Shown here piece after piece: positions 1 through 6,459 of a stretch of DNA of 8,224 nt. The notes under the pieces were generated by a model, which made no database searches, was not told the origin of the DNA, and saw only the letters and a program-made list of their open reading frames with translations. This stretch comes from a bacterium (GTDB lineage Bacteria > SZUA-182), in assembly GCA_003230635.1 (NCBI GenBank), contig QIFF01000130.1:1-8224 (forward strand), written 5' to 3'. A program made the position numbers and the translations under genes. Numbering within the stretch: position 1 is the stretch's first letter; the number at the start of each line of letters is the position of its first letter.

Positions 1-608
1 TATATTCCGCGGTTAATTTGCGGGAGCTGCGGGAGCGGATTGCTGTCTGCCCATTGGGCTGTCTGTACCATCACTTTTGCGAAACCCTTATCCGTGCTTC
101 TTTTGACGACCCGGAATTCCGCAACGACTTTGCGGTTTGGGCGGCGCGTAATCTGCGGGACAGAATCCTGGCCGAGCGTTTGGGCATCCTCAACCCCTAT
201 GACTATGCGAACTTGGAGGAGCTGCGGGCAAAAACACTGGAAATCATTGATGAACGCTTGAGTGAAGTTCATCACATCCCTTGGGTTCCCATTGGAGAGG
301 ACTTCCAGTTCATGCAGGCGGCAACAGTGATTTTTGATACCGGGGTTAAGCTATATAGCGCCAAGGATTTAATAAAACGCCTGCCGGGTATGAGCTATGG
401 CAGTATATATTATCATTTTGTAGAGGCGCGACGGCGCACCAAGCTGAATATCGACGATTTTAGCGCCTGGTTGATGGGGTTGGAGAAAAAACCTGAGGCC
501 CTTATGCAAGCCTTTGCCCGCCTGGATTTTTATTTCTTAAACCTGCGTGAGTTGAAGGAGACCCTAGTGGAGGTGGTTAGGGAGTTAGGCAGGGGGAAAA
601 CAATATAA
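1..608 (+). CDS. DUF5752-like two-repeat protein, 5' end cut by window
   Basis: The frame is open to the left edge (first whole codon at base 3) and ends in TAA at 606-608. A TTG at 18 could start it, but it has no Shine-Dalgarno sequence and the homologous repeat unit begins upstream of it, so I treat the gene as truncated by the window. About 200 residues are visible. They form two similar halves: YHHF..E (codons from 66) with DFAVW and ANLEEL, and YYHF.EA (codons from 408) with DFSAW and LNLREL. There is no signal peptide, membrane segment or obvious catalytic motif, so it is probably a soluble cytoplasmic protein. It resembles the uncharacterised DUF5752 family, which I recall as commonly encoded beside TreT-type trehalose synthases. 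The stop codon overlaps the treT start (TAATG), implying translational coupling. The biochemical function is unknown; a regulatory or accessory role in trehalose metabolism is inference only. Confidence 0.75.
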   Translation, partial: YSAVNLRELRERIAVCPLGCLYHHFCETLIRASFDDPEFRNDFAVWAARNLRDRILAERLGILNPYDYANLEELRAKTLEIIDERLSEVHHIPWVPIGEDFQFMQAATVIFDTGVKLYSAKDLIKRLPGMSYGSIYYHFVEARRRTKLNIDDFSAWLMGLEKKPEALMQAFARLDFYFLNLRELKETLVEVVRELGRGKTI

Positions 609-1849
609 TGGCAATAGAGCTTAATTCTTACGAAAAGACAGTCGGCCCGGTGGCCATTTCCCAGTTGCGGCAGTTGGCCCAAAACCTCAAAGGGACAAGG
701 GTGGTTCATGTAAATTCCACCCGGGTCGGCGGCGGGGTGGCGGAAATCCTGCGCTGGCTGGTTCCCTTGATGAATGACCTGGGCATTAACGCCTCCTGGG
801 AAGTGATTGAAGGCAATGAGGAGTTTTTCAAGGCAACCAAGACCTTTCACAACGGTTTGCAGGGGAATGCGGTAGCCCTGCCCCAATCCATGCTCGACAC
901 CTACGAGCAGACAGTAGCGGAAAACGCCGGGCGCCTGCGGCCAATCCTGGAAGAGGCTGATTTCGTTTTTATTCACGACCCCCAGCCGGCCACCCTTTTT
1001 GAGCTTTGTCCGCAGCGAAAAGGGAAGTGGGTCTGGCGCTGCCATATTGACGTCAGTCATCCCAACAGAAAGGTCTGGAATTATTTAAAGACCAAACTAA
1101 GCAGCTACGACGCCAGCGTGTTTTCCCTCTCTGATTTTGCCCAACCCCTGCCGCATCCCCAGTTTATTATTGCCCCCAGTATTGATCCTCTGAGTGAGAA
1201 AAATTGTGAGCTGGGACAACAGGAAATCAAAAAGGCCCTAAAGATATTAGGGGTTCCGAATGGTCTTCCCATTATCACCCAGGTCTCCCGTTTTGACTGC
1301 TTCAAAGACCCCTTAGGGGTTATTGAAGCCTTCAAAATGGTGAATGAGAGGGTGGAGGCTACCCTGGTGCTTGCCGGGGGAGAGGCTACAGATGATCCCG
1401 AAGGGGCAGCCGTTCTGCAAGAGGTGCAGGAGGCTGCCAAGGACAATCCCGATGTTCATGTCCTGCTGCTGCCGGCGGATGCACACCGCACAATTAACGC
1501 CCTCCAGCGCGCCTCGACCCTGGTGGTGCAAAAATCAATTCAGGAGGGGTTTGGTCTGGTCGTTACCGAGGCCATGTGGAAAGGCAAACCGGTAATTGGG
1601 GGCAATGTAGGGGGAATCCGGCTTCAGGTTCACAACTACCATACCGGCTTTTTAGTGAACACCCCCGAGGGGGCGGCGCTGAAAATCAGGGAATTGCTGC
1701 GGCGGCCGGAGCAAATTAAAAGGATGGGCGAAACGGCCAAATGTCTGGTAAGGGAGAATTTTTTGCTCACGCGCCATTTGCGGGAATACCTGACCCTTAT
1801 GCTCGGGCTTAAACGGGGGTTGACCAACTATTTGGCGTTGCAAAACTAA
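608..1849 (+). CDS. treT: Trehalose synthase TreT-type GT4 glycosyltransferase
   Basis: This is a 413-residue cytoplasmic glycosyltransferase of the GT4/GT-B type. TreT enzymes reversibly make trehalose from an NDP-glucose and glucose. The N-terminal acceptor domain carries HVNSTRVGGGVAEIL (34-48), the TreT hallmark, followed by IHDPQP (122-127) and WRCHIDVS (143-150). The C-terminal nucleotide-sugar domain carries QVSRFDCFKDPLGVIEAF (225-242) and EGFGLVVTEAMWKGKPVI (313-330). The latter holds the E-X7-E pair E313/E321 of retaining GT4 enzymes. Length is normal for the family. The ATG at 608 shares one base with the upstream TAA and is preceded by a purine-rich AGGGGG at 591-596. Neighbours are a DUF5752-like gene and an OtsB-like phosphatase, which supports a trehalose role in stress protection or carbon storage. 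Sugar donor and acceptor specificity cannot be read from the sequence. Some GT4 relatives make sucrose or other glycosides, but the N-terminal motif favours TreT. Confidence 0.88.
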   Translation: MAIELNSYEKTVGPVAISQLRQLAQNLKGTRVVHVNSTRVGGGVAEILRWLVPLMNDLGINASWEVIEGNEEFFKATKTFHNGLQGNAVALPQSMLDTYEQTVAENAGRLRPILEEADFVFIHDPQPATLFELCPQRKGKWVWRCHIDVSHPNRKVWNYLKTKLSSYDASVFSLSDFAQPLPHPQFIIAPSIDPLSEKNCELGQQEIKKALKILGVPNGLPIITQVSRFDCFKDPLGVIEAFKMVNERVEATLVLAGGEATDDPEGAAVLQEVQEAAKDNPDVHVLLLPADAHRTINALQRASTLVVQKSIQEGFGLVVTEAMWKGKPVIGGNVGGIRLQVHNYHTGFLVNTPEGAALKIRELLRRPEQIKRMGETAKCLVRENFLLTRHLREYLTLMLGLKRGLTNYLALQN

Positions 1850-1855
1850 AGAGGG

Positions 1856-2064
1856 AACCACAGAGAACACAGAGGAAAATAACTTCAAATGTCAAAATCC
1901 AAATGCCCAAAAACATGGATTTTACCACGGATGAACACAGATGAACTTAGATAAGAGGAGTTGTTAATCTGTGTATATCAGTGTTCATCTGTGGTTAATT
2001 TTTTGACTTTTGGGCTTTGAACTTTGAGCTTTAGCTTTGTCATTTCTCTGTGTCCTCTGTGGTT
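1856..2064. repeat. Nested composite inverted repeat (about 209 bp)
   Basis: Three pairs of arms are nested symmetrically between treT and the phosphatase gene. The outer pair is AACCACAGAGAACACAGAGG at 1856 onward against TCTCTGTGTCCTCTGTGGTT ending at 2064, complementary apart from one mismatch and one indel. The middle pair is GCCCAAAA (1905-1912) against TTTTGGGC (2008-2015), inside CAAA/TTTG-rich stretches. The inner pair is ACCACGGATGAACACAGAT (1924-1942) against the complement of ATCAGTGTTCATCTGTGGT (1978-1996), with two mismatches. The loop is centred near 1957. Similar CCACAGAG..ACACAGAG and CCACGGATGAACAC motifs are, from memory, widely dispersed between genes in many environmental bacteria. 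There is no open reading frame or transposase, so it could be a MITE-like or REP-like element. It could also fold in mRNA and limit read-through from treT. A shorter relative lies at 2879-2976. Confidence 0.8.
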
Positions 2065-2077
2065 AGGCTTTGACAGT

Positions 2078-2872
2078 ATGAAGGTTCTCAAACAAGGGCG
2101 CAGCCTGGATTTATTCTTTGCCGAACTCAAAACAGCCAAAAGAAGGGTTTTGTTTCTTGACTACGACGGAACCCTGGCCCCCTTTCAAATCCAGCGGAAC
2201 CAGGCTTTTCCCTATCCCGGCGTAAGCGAAGCGTTAAAAACTATTCTGGAGGCCGATTGCTCCAGGCTGGTCTTGATCAGCGGCCGCTGTATCAAGGACT
2301 TAATTCCCCTGCTGGGGCTTAAAAAACTTCCCGAGATATGGGGATCGCACGGCTGGGAGCGTCTGAAGCCAAATCAAACTTGTGAAAAACCTGAGATGGA
2401 GGAAACCGCAGCCAGCGGGCTGACGGAAGCACACAAGTGGGTTAAGGCAGAGGGATTGTTGGCTCAAGCCGAGCTGAAACCGGCCAGCCTGGCCCTTCAC
2501 TGGCGCGGACTGCCTGAGGCCAAAATCCAGGAGATTCGCCGCAAAGCCCTCCGGGATTGGCGGCGCCTGGCGCAAAAGGCGGGGCTTGTTTTACACGAGT
2601 TTGACGGGGGGCTGGAGCTGCGAGTGCCCGGAAGGGATAAGGGCTACGCAGTTCAAACAGTCCTTGCGGAAGAAGGAAAAGGGGCGCTGGCCGCCTATCT
2701 TGGAGACGATCTGACCGACGAAGACGCCTTTTCGGCTTTGCAAGGACGGGGGCTTAAGCTTCTGGTGCGCCGGGAACTGCGCCCCACGGCTGCGGATATA
2801 TGGCTCAAGCCGCCCGAAGAATTATTAGCTTTTTTGCATAATTGGACTCTTGCCTGTTTGGGGCAAGGGTAA
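2078..2872 (+). CDS. otsB: HAD-superfamily trehalose-phosphatase-like protein
   Basis: This is a 264-residue HAD-superfamily phosphatase of the trehalose-6-phosphate phosphatase (OtsB) type, which hydrolyses trehalose 6-phosphate to trehalose. Motif I is DYDGTLAP (28-35), with nucleophile D28 and acid/base D30. SGR (68-70) is motif II. K188 in the VPGRDKG segment fits motif III, and GDDLTDEDAF (209-218) is the Mg-binding motif IV. GSHGWE (89-94) fits the cap-proximal GxHG element of trehalose phosphatases. Length matches the family (about 250-270). I start it at the ATG at 2078: the same frame continues upstream to 2024, but that stretch lies in the inverted repeat and adds a non-homologous 18-residue leader. 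The ribosome site is weak (GTTAGG, 2063-2068). Proximity to treT supports trehalose metabolism. The exact sugar phosphate is not proven; a mannosylglycerate- or glucosylglycerol-type phosphatase is a less likely alternative. Confidence 0.82.
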   Translation: MKVLKQGRSLDLFFAELKTAKRRVLFLDYDGTLAPFQIQRNQAFPYPGVSEALKTILEADCSRLVLISGRCIKDLIPLLGLKKLPEIWGSHGWERLKPNQTCEKPEMEETAASGLTEAHKWVKAEGLLAQAELKPASLALHWRGLPEAKIQEIRRKALRDWRRLAQKAGLVLHEFDGGLELRVPGRDKGYAVQTVLAEEGKGALAAYLGDDLTDEDAFSALQGRGLKLLVRRELRPTAADIWLKPPEELLAFLHNWTLACLGQG

Positions 2873-2878
2873 AAGATG

Positions 2879-2976
2879 AACCACAGAGAACACAGAGAAA
2901 CAGTCATCAGTCGTCAGTCAAAGAAAGATTATTCCTGGATTGACGACTAATTTCTCTCTGTGGTTAGGTTTTGACA
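2879..2976. repeat. Short second copy of the CCACAGAG inverted repeat
   Basis: The left arm AACCACAGAGAACACAGAG (2879-2897) is identical over 19 bases to the outer left arm at 1856. The right arm TTTCTCTCTGTGGTT (2951-2965) pairs with it but lacks about seven inner bases. Between them sit the imperfect direct repeat TCATCAGTCGTCAGTCAA and a partly complementary TTGACGACTA. The right end continues as AGGTTTTGACA (2966-2976), matching AGGCTTTGACA after the first copy (2065-2075) with one difference. The element fills most of the 159-bp gap between the phosphatase gene and the ATPase gene. It marks the left edge of the AT-rich cassette and could act as a weak transcription barrier. Confidence 0.75.
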
Positions 2977-3017
2977 ATACGTCGGAGTGGAGTGGGGAAC
3001 AAACCGAAAGAAATACC

Positions 3018-3023
3018 GGGAGG
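3018..3023 (+). promoter_or_regulatory. Ribosome binding site deciding the ATPase start
   Basis: GGGAGG lies 8 bases before the ATG at 3032. The reading frame also has an in-frame GTG at 2987, but that codon has no such site and would add 15 non-conserved residues. The protein fold begins right after 3032 (AKIEGVRIKNFGVLKD, the usual first beta strand of such ATPases), so 3032 is preferred. Confidence 0.75.
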
Positions 3024-3031
3024 CAATTAAA

Positions 3032-4318
3032 ATGGCCAAAATAGAAGGCGTTAGAATAAAAAATTTTGGTGTGTTAAAAGACGTAACATTCGGCAAGCTT
3101 TGGACTACGCAAAAATCTGCTCCCCTAACGCCAATGACAGCCGTGATCGGTAAAAACGGCACAGGAAAAAGTTCATTGTTTGACGCCTTCGGATTTTTAG
3201 CCGATTGCCTGAAACTCGGGGTTGAAGAGGCATGTGATTCACGGGGGCGGGGCGGTTTTGAAAGAATTCGCTCTCAAGGTCAAAGCGGCCCGATTGAATT
3301 TGAGATTTACTATAGAGAGGAATCAAAGGCGCGCCCCATAACCTACGAGTTGGCAATAGACTTGGATAAATCTGGTCGGCCTTATGTTCATAAAGAGCGG
3401 CTCAGACAAAGGCGAAGAAAACAAACAGTGGGTCGGCCATTTTCCTTCTTAATCTTACAGGAAGGGGAGGGTGTGGTATGGAAAGGGGAAATGGAGCTTG
3501 CACCTCAACAAGTTAAACCACAACTTGAAGAGGATCTTTTTAGTAGATTTGTGGAGATACTAGGGCCGGAAGAAGAAGCCGTGACAGAACGGGTTGAGCT
3601 TGAAGATAAAAGAAAGTTAGGCATTGCCACTCTCGGTTCACTCAAACAACATCCGAGAATCTCGCGTTTCAGGCAATTTATTGAGAGTTGGTACCTTAGC
3701 TACTTTACCCCTGATGCGGCACGAAGCCTGCCTCTTGCCGGGCCGCAAAAGCATTTAAATATCCATGGTGACAACCTCGGTAATGTTGTTCAGTATATGG
3801 AGAGGGAACATAAAGGCCGCTTCAACCGTATCCTTGAGCGAATTGCCCATAAAATTCCCGGAATAAACAAAATTGAGCCAGAAAAAACATCTGACGGACG
3901 GCTTCTACTTCATTTTAATGATAAAGGATTTCAAGACCCGTTTTACGCTCAACAGATGTCAGACGGTACGTTGAAGGTATTTGCATATTTACTTTTACTG
4001 GAAGACCCCAAGCCGCCGCCGTTTATCTGCATCGAGGAACCGGAAAACGGGCTATATCATAAGTTACTGGAAACCTTGGCTAAGGAATTTCGAGAACACG
4101 CTACCGGAAGAAGAGGAGGTTCTCAAGTATTTATCACTACCCACCAACCCTATTTTTTGGATGCGCTGGAACCAAACGAAGTTTGGGTGTTGGAAAAAGA
4201 GGAGGATGGGTTTTCCACAATCCGGCGTGCCAGCGATGACGATGTTGTAAAAAATATGGTTGCCGAGGGACTGCCTTTGGGCGGGCTTTGGTACAGCGAT
4301 TATCTGGATGCGAGGTAA
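3032..4318 (+). CDS. AAA_21 / OLD-type ABC ATPase, candidate defence component
   Basis: This is a 428-residue soluble ATPase of the ABC-like AAA_21 (OLD/RecF-like) group. The N-terminal strand IEGVRIKNFGVLKDV is followed by Walker A GKNGTGKSS (40-48, K46). A long middle insertion of about 250 residues follows. The signature-like helix QQMSDGTLKVFAYLLLL is at 307-323. Walker B FICIEEPENGL is at 331-341 with E335/E336, and the switch histidine H371 lies in FITTHQPYFLD. All motifs for ATP binding and hydrolysis look intact. It lacks a fused TOPRIM domain, which is instead encoded by the next gene, 4 bp downstream. The C-terminal LPLGGLWYSDYL is, as I recall, typical of ATPases paired with DUF4276 proteins. 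By analogy with PARIS (AriA/AriB), OLD and AbiL, it may sense phage proteins or DNA and control a toxic partner. That role is inference. Base composition is more AT-rich than the genes after it. Confidence 0.88.
   Translation: MAKIEGVRIKNFGVLKDVTFGKLWTTQKSAPLTPMTAVIGKNGTGKSSLFDAFGFLADCLKLGVEEACDSRGRGGFERIRSQGQSGPIEFEIYYREESKARPITYELAIDLDKSGRPYVHKERLRQRRRKQTVGRPFSFLILQEGEGVVWKGEMELAPQQVKPQLEEDLFSRFVEILGPEEEAVTERVELEDKRKLGIATLGSLKQHPRISRFRQFIESWYLSYFTPDAARSLPLAGPQKHLNIHGDNLGNVVQYMEREHKGRFNRILERIAHKIPGINKIEPEKTSDGRLLLHFNDKGFQDPFYAQQMSDGTLKVFAYLLLLEDPKPPPFICIEEPENGLYHKLLETLAKEFREHATGRRGGSQVFITTHQPYFLDALEPNEVWVLEKEEDGFSTIRRASDDDVVKNMVAEGLPLGGLWYSDYLDAR
4312..4315 (+). promoter_or_regulatory. Ribosome binding site of the TOPRIM gene, inside the ATPase 3' end
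   Basis: GAGG ends 7 bases before the ATG at 4323 and overlaps the last codons of the ATPase gene (stop TAA at 4316-4318). It favours 4323 over the in-frame ATG at 4308. It also implies that ribosomes finishing the ATPase re-initiate on the TOPRIM gene, keeping the two proteins in proportion. Confidence 0.6.
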
Positions 4319-4322
4319 GTTT

Positions 4323-5012
4323 ATGCATTTCGAGATACTCGTTGAAGACCAGTCCGGCAAAAAGGTGCTTGATATTCTTGTTCCCAATATCATAGGCGAT
4401 AATAACACTTTTAAGGTTTATGCATATAAAGGACTTGGGCATATTCCCAAAAACCTGAAAGGCACAACCGATCCAAGCAAACGTATCCTACTTGATAAAC
4501 TTCCAAAATTGCTGCGAGGTTACGGAAAAGCTTTTACCGGTTATCCCTCTGATTATCGTGCAGCGGTTGTTGTAGTTTGCGATTTAGACGCAGAATGTTT
4601 GAAAAATTTTCGGGGAGAGTTGCTTAATATATTGAGCAAATGTAATCCAAAACCGGAAACACGTTTCTGTATTGCAATTGAAGAGGGAGAGTCCTGGTTT
4701 CTCGGGGACTTGCCAGCGATTAAGTCGGCCTATCCAAATGCAAAAGATAGAATCCTCAACTCCTACCAAAATGATAGTATTTGCAACACCTGGGAAAAAC
4801 TTGCCGATGCATTGTATCCCGGTGGAGCGCAACGCCTTTTAAAAAAAGGATGGCAGGCAATTGGAACGGAAAAATCAAAGTGGGCAGAAAAAATTACCCC
4901 CAAGATGGACGTAGGAAATAATAATTCAGCAAGTTTCTGTCACTTTCGAAGGAAACTTAAGGAGTTGTCTGATAATGAATCTAGCCCAACTAACCCTCAA
5001 GTCCGCCAGTGA
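4323..5012 (+). CDS. DUF4276-like TOPRIM-fold protein, partner of the ATPase
   Basis: This is a 229-residue soluble protein. Its motif order fits a minimal TOPRIM fold. An acidic residue after the first strand is E8 in [12 protein letters not shown]. The DxD motif is D87/D89 in VVVVCDLDA, after a hydrophobic strand. A third acidic cluster is E120, E121 and E123 in [11 protein letters not shown]. The latter motif, together with [12 protein letters not shown] (151-162) and [14 protein letters not shown] (195-208), matches my recollection of the DUF4276 family. TOPRIM domains of this kind bind Mg and cleave nucleic acid in OLD, PARIS and RloB-like systems. Nuclease activity here is inferred. It lies 4 bp after the ATPase gene and is probably co-translated with it. 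The last 38 bases overlap gatA, so the final residues (about 218-229) are gatA sequence read in another frame rather than a conserved tail. Another TOPRIM family is possible. Confidence 0.8.
   Translation: MHFEILVEDQSGKKVLDILVPNIIGDNNTFKVYAYKGLGHIPKNLKGTTDPSKRILLDKLPKLLRGYGKAFTGYPSDYRAAVVVVCDLDAECLKNFRGELLNILSKCNPKPETRFCIAIEEGESWFLGDLPAIKSAYPNAKDRILNSYQNDSICNTWEKLADALYPGGAQRLLKKGWQAIGTEKSKWAEKITPKMDVGNNNSASFCHFRRKLKELSDNESSPTNPQVRQ
4959..4964 (+). promoter_or_regulatory. gatA ribosome binding site embedded in the TOPRIM gene
   Basis: AAGGAG lies 10 bases before the gatA ATG at 4975, within the coding sequence of the upstream TOPRIM gene. It is a near-consensus site and confirms the gatA start. 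No promoter can be recognised just upstream, so gatA transcription may depend on the cassette's mRNA or on a promoter hidden inside it. Confidence 0.7.
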
Positions 5013-6459
5013 ATGGCTGCAAACAGGGATGATTAGCGCCCGGCAGCTTACTGAGGCGGTGCTGGCTAGAATTAAGCAGGTGGAGGGACAAGTCAGCGCT
5101 TATGTGACTATAGACGAGCAAGGGGCCTTGGCCCAGGCCGCCCTGGTGGATCAGCGCCGCAGGCAGGGTGAGAGCCTGCCGCCCCTGGCGGGGATTCCCA
5201 TCGCCATTAAGGATAATATGTGTATCCGTGGGCTGGCAACCACCTGCTCTTCCAAGATGCTGGAGAACTTTATTCCCCCCTATGATGCCACCGTAATTGA
5301 AAAACTAAAGGCACAAGGGGTTGTTTTAATCGGCAAGACCAATCTGGATGAGTTTGCCATGGGGTCATCCTGTGAGAATTCCCGCTTCAAGCCTACTTGT
5401 AACCCCTGGGATTTAAAGCGGGTGCCCGGCGGCTCCAGCGGCGGTTCGGCGGCAGCGGTGGCGGCGGATGAATGCCTGGCGGCCCTGGGTTCGGACACCG
5501 GCGGCTCCATCCGCCAGCCGGCCTCCTTCTGCGGGGTGGTCGGCCTTAAGCCCACCTATGGCCTGGTCTCCCGCTACGGGCTGGTGGCCTTTGCCTCTTC
5601 CCTGGATCAGATTGGCCCCCTGACCAAGGACGTCAGTGATGCGGCCTTACTCCTGTCCGCTATTTGCGGCCATGATGAACGGGACTCTACCTCTCTTGAG
5701 CAAGCGGCGGTTGATTATTGCAAATTCCTGCAAAGGGACATAAAGGGCCTTAAAATCGGCCTGCCGAAAGAATATTTTATTGACGGGCTGGATGAGGAGG
5801 TCAAGCAAGGCGTCATGGCGGCGCTGGAGGTGTTTAAAAGCCTGGGCGCGAGCGTGGTGGAAATCTCCCTGCCCCATACCAAATATGCGGTGGCCACCTA
5901 CTATATCCTGGCTACGGCCGAAGCCAGCTCCAACCTGGCGCGCTACGACGGGGTGCGCTACGGCTACCGCCATCCCGAATACGGCAACCTGCTCCAGCTT
6001 TATGAGAACTCCCGCCAGGAGGGTTTTGGGGCCGAGGTCAAGCGGCGTATCATGTTGGGCACCTACGTTTTAAGCTCCGGCTATTACGATGCCTATTACA
6101 TCAAGGGGCAAAAGGTGCGCACCCTGATTAAGGCTGACTTTGAGCGGGCCTTTGAGGATTTGGACCTGATTATCACCCCCACCAGCCCCACCCCGGCCTT
6201 TGCCCTGGGAGAGAAAACAGACGATCCCCTGCAAATGTACCTGTCAGATATTTACACCATATCCGTCAACATCGCCGGCATTCCCGCTATTTCCCTCCCC
6301 TGCGGTTTCAGCAGCAAGGGCCTGCCCATTGGCCTGCAACTGATCGGCAACCACCTGCAAGAGGGCAAAATCCTCCAGGCCGCCTACGCCTTTGAACAGG
6401 CCACCGACTATCATCAGGCTAGGCCGCAATTACCTGCTGAAGGGTGCCTTGAAAAATGA
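4975..6459 (+). CDS. gatA: Asp/Glu-tRNA amidotransferase subunit A
   Basis: This is a 494-residue amidase-signature subunit of GatCAB. The complex converts Glu-tRNA(Gln), and in many bacteria Asp-tRNA(Asn), to Gln-tRNA(Gln) or Asn-tRNA(Asn). GatA is the glutaminase that supplies ammonia to GatB. The Ser-cisSer-Lys triad is intact and falls at the same numbers as in Staphylococcus aureus GatA: K79 (GIPIAIKDN), S154 (PGGSSGGS) and nucleophile S178 ([11 protein letters not shown]). [13 protein letters not shown] (120-132) and [20 protein letters not shown] follow the family closely, and the length is normal. Unusually, neither gatC nor gatB is adjacent: the TOPRIM gene overlaps its 5' end by 38 bp and a non-coding spacer then miaA follow. 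The gene is GC-rich (for example 45 of 60 bases at 5461-5520), unlike the preceding cassette. The close match to GatA makes a non-tRNA amidase unlikely. Confidence 0.95.
   Translation: MNLAQLTLKSASEWLQTGMISARQLTEAVLARIKQVEGQVSAYVTIDEQGALAQAALVDQRRRQGESLPPLAGIPIAIKDNMCIRGLATTCSSKMLENFIPPYDATVIEKLKAQGVVLIGKTNLDEFAMGSSCENSRFKPTCNPWDLKRVPGGSSGGSAAAVAADECLAALGSDTGGSIRQPASFCGVVGLKPTYGLVSRYGLVAFASSLDQIGPLTKDVSDAALLLSAICGHDERDSTSLEQAAVDYCKFLQRDIKGLKIGLPKEYFIDGLDEEVKQGVMAALEVFKSLGASVVEISLPHTKYAVATYYILATAEASSNLARYDGVRYGYRHPEYGNLLQLYENSRQEGFGAEVKRRIMLGTYVLSSGYYDAYYIKGQKVRTLIKADFERAFEDLDLIITPTSPTPAFALGEKTDDPLQMYLSDIYTISVNIAGIPAISLPCGFSSKGLPIGLQLIGNHLQEGKILQAAYAFEQATDYHQARPQLPAEGCLEK

Noticed and set aside
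530..1060. Reverse-strand open frame of 176 codons over the DUF5752/treT junction
   Set aside because: It lies antisense to two well-supported genes, shows no recognisable motifs and has no ribosome site. It is a shadow of the coding strand.
2024..2077. Upstream start for the phosphatase, adding 18 residues
   Set aside because: The extra segment is encoded by the inverted repeat and is not part of the HAD fold. ATG 2078 places the first conserved strand at the usual distance.
2901..2921. CAGTCATCAGTCGTCAGTCA as a CRISPR-like or tandem repeat array
   Set aside because: It has only about three imperfect 6-7 base units, with no spacers and no cas genes. It is part of the repeat element's interior.
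2873..2965. Intrinsic terminator after the phosphatase gene
   Set aside because: The arms are far apart (over 50 bases of loop), the stem is not GC-rich and no T-run follows the right arm. A transcription effect is possible but not supported as a terminator call.
2971..3000. TTGACA at 2971-2976 as a -35 promoter box for the ATPase gene
   Set aside because: The bases 16-18 further on are GC-rich (GTGGGGAAC region) with no TATAAT-like -10 box.
4064..4442. Reverse-strand frames opposite the ATPase/TOPRIM junction, considered as an antitoxin or antisense gene
   Set aside because: They have no start context or recognisable family features, and they overlap the Walker B to C-terminal part of the ATPase gene.
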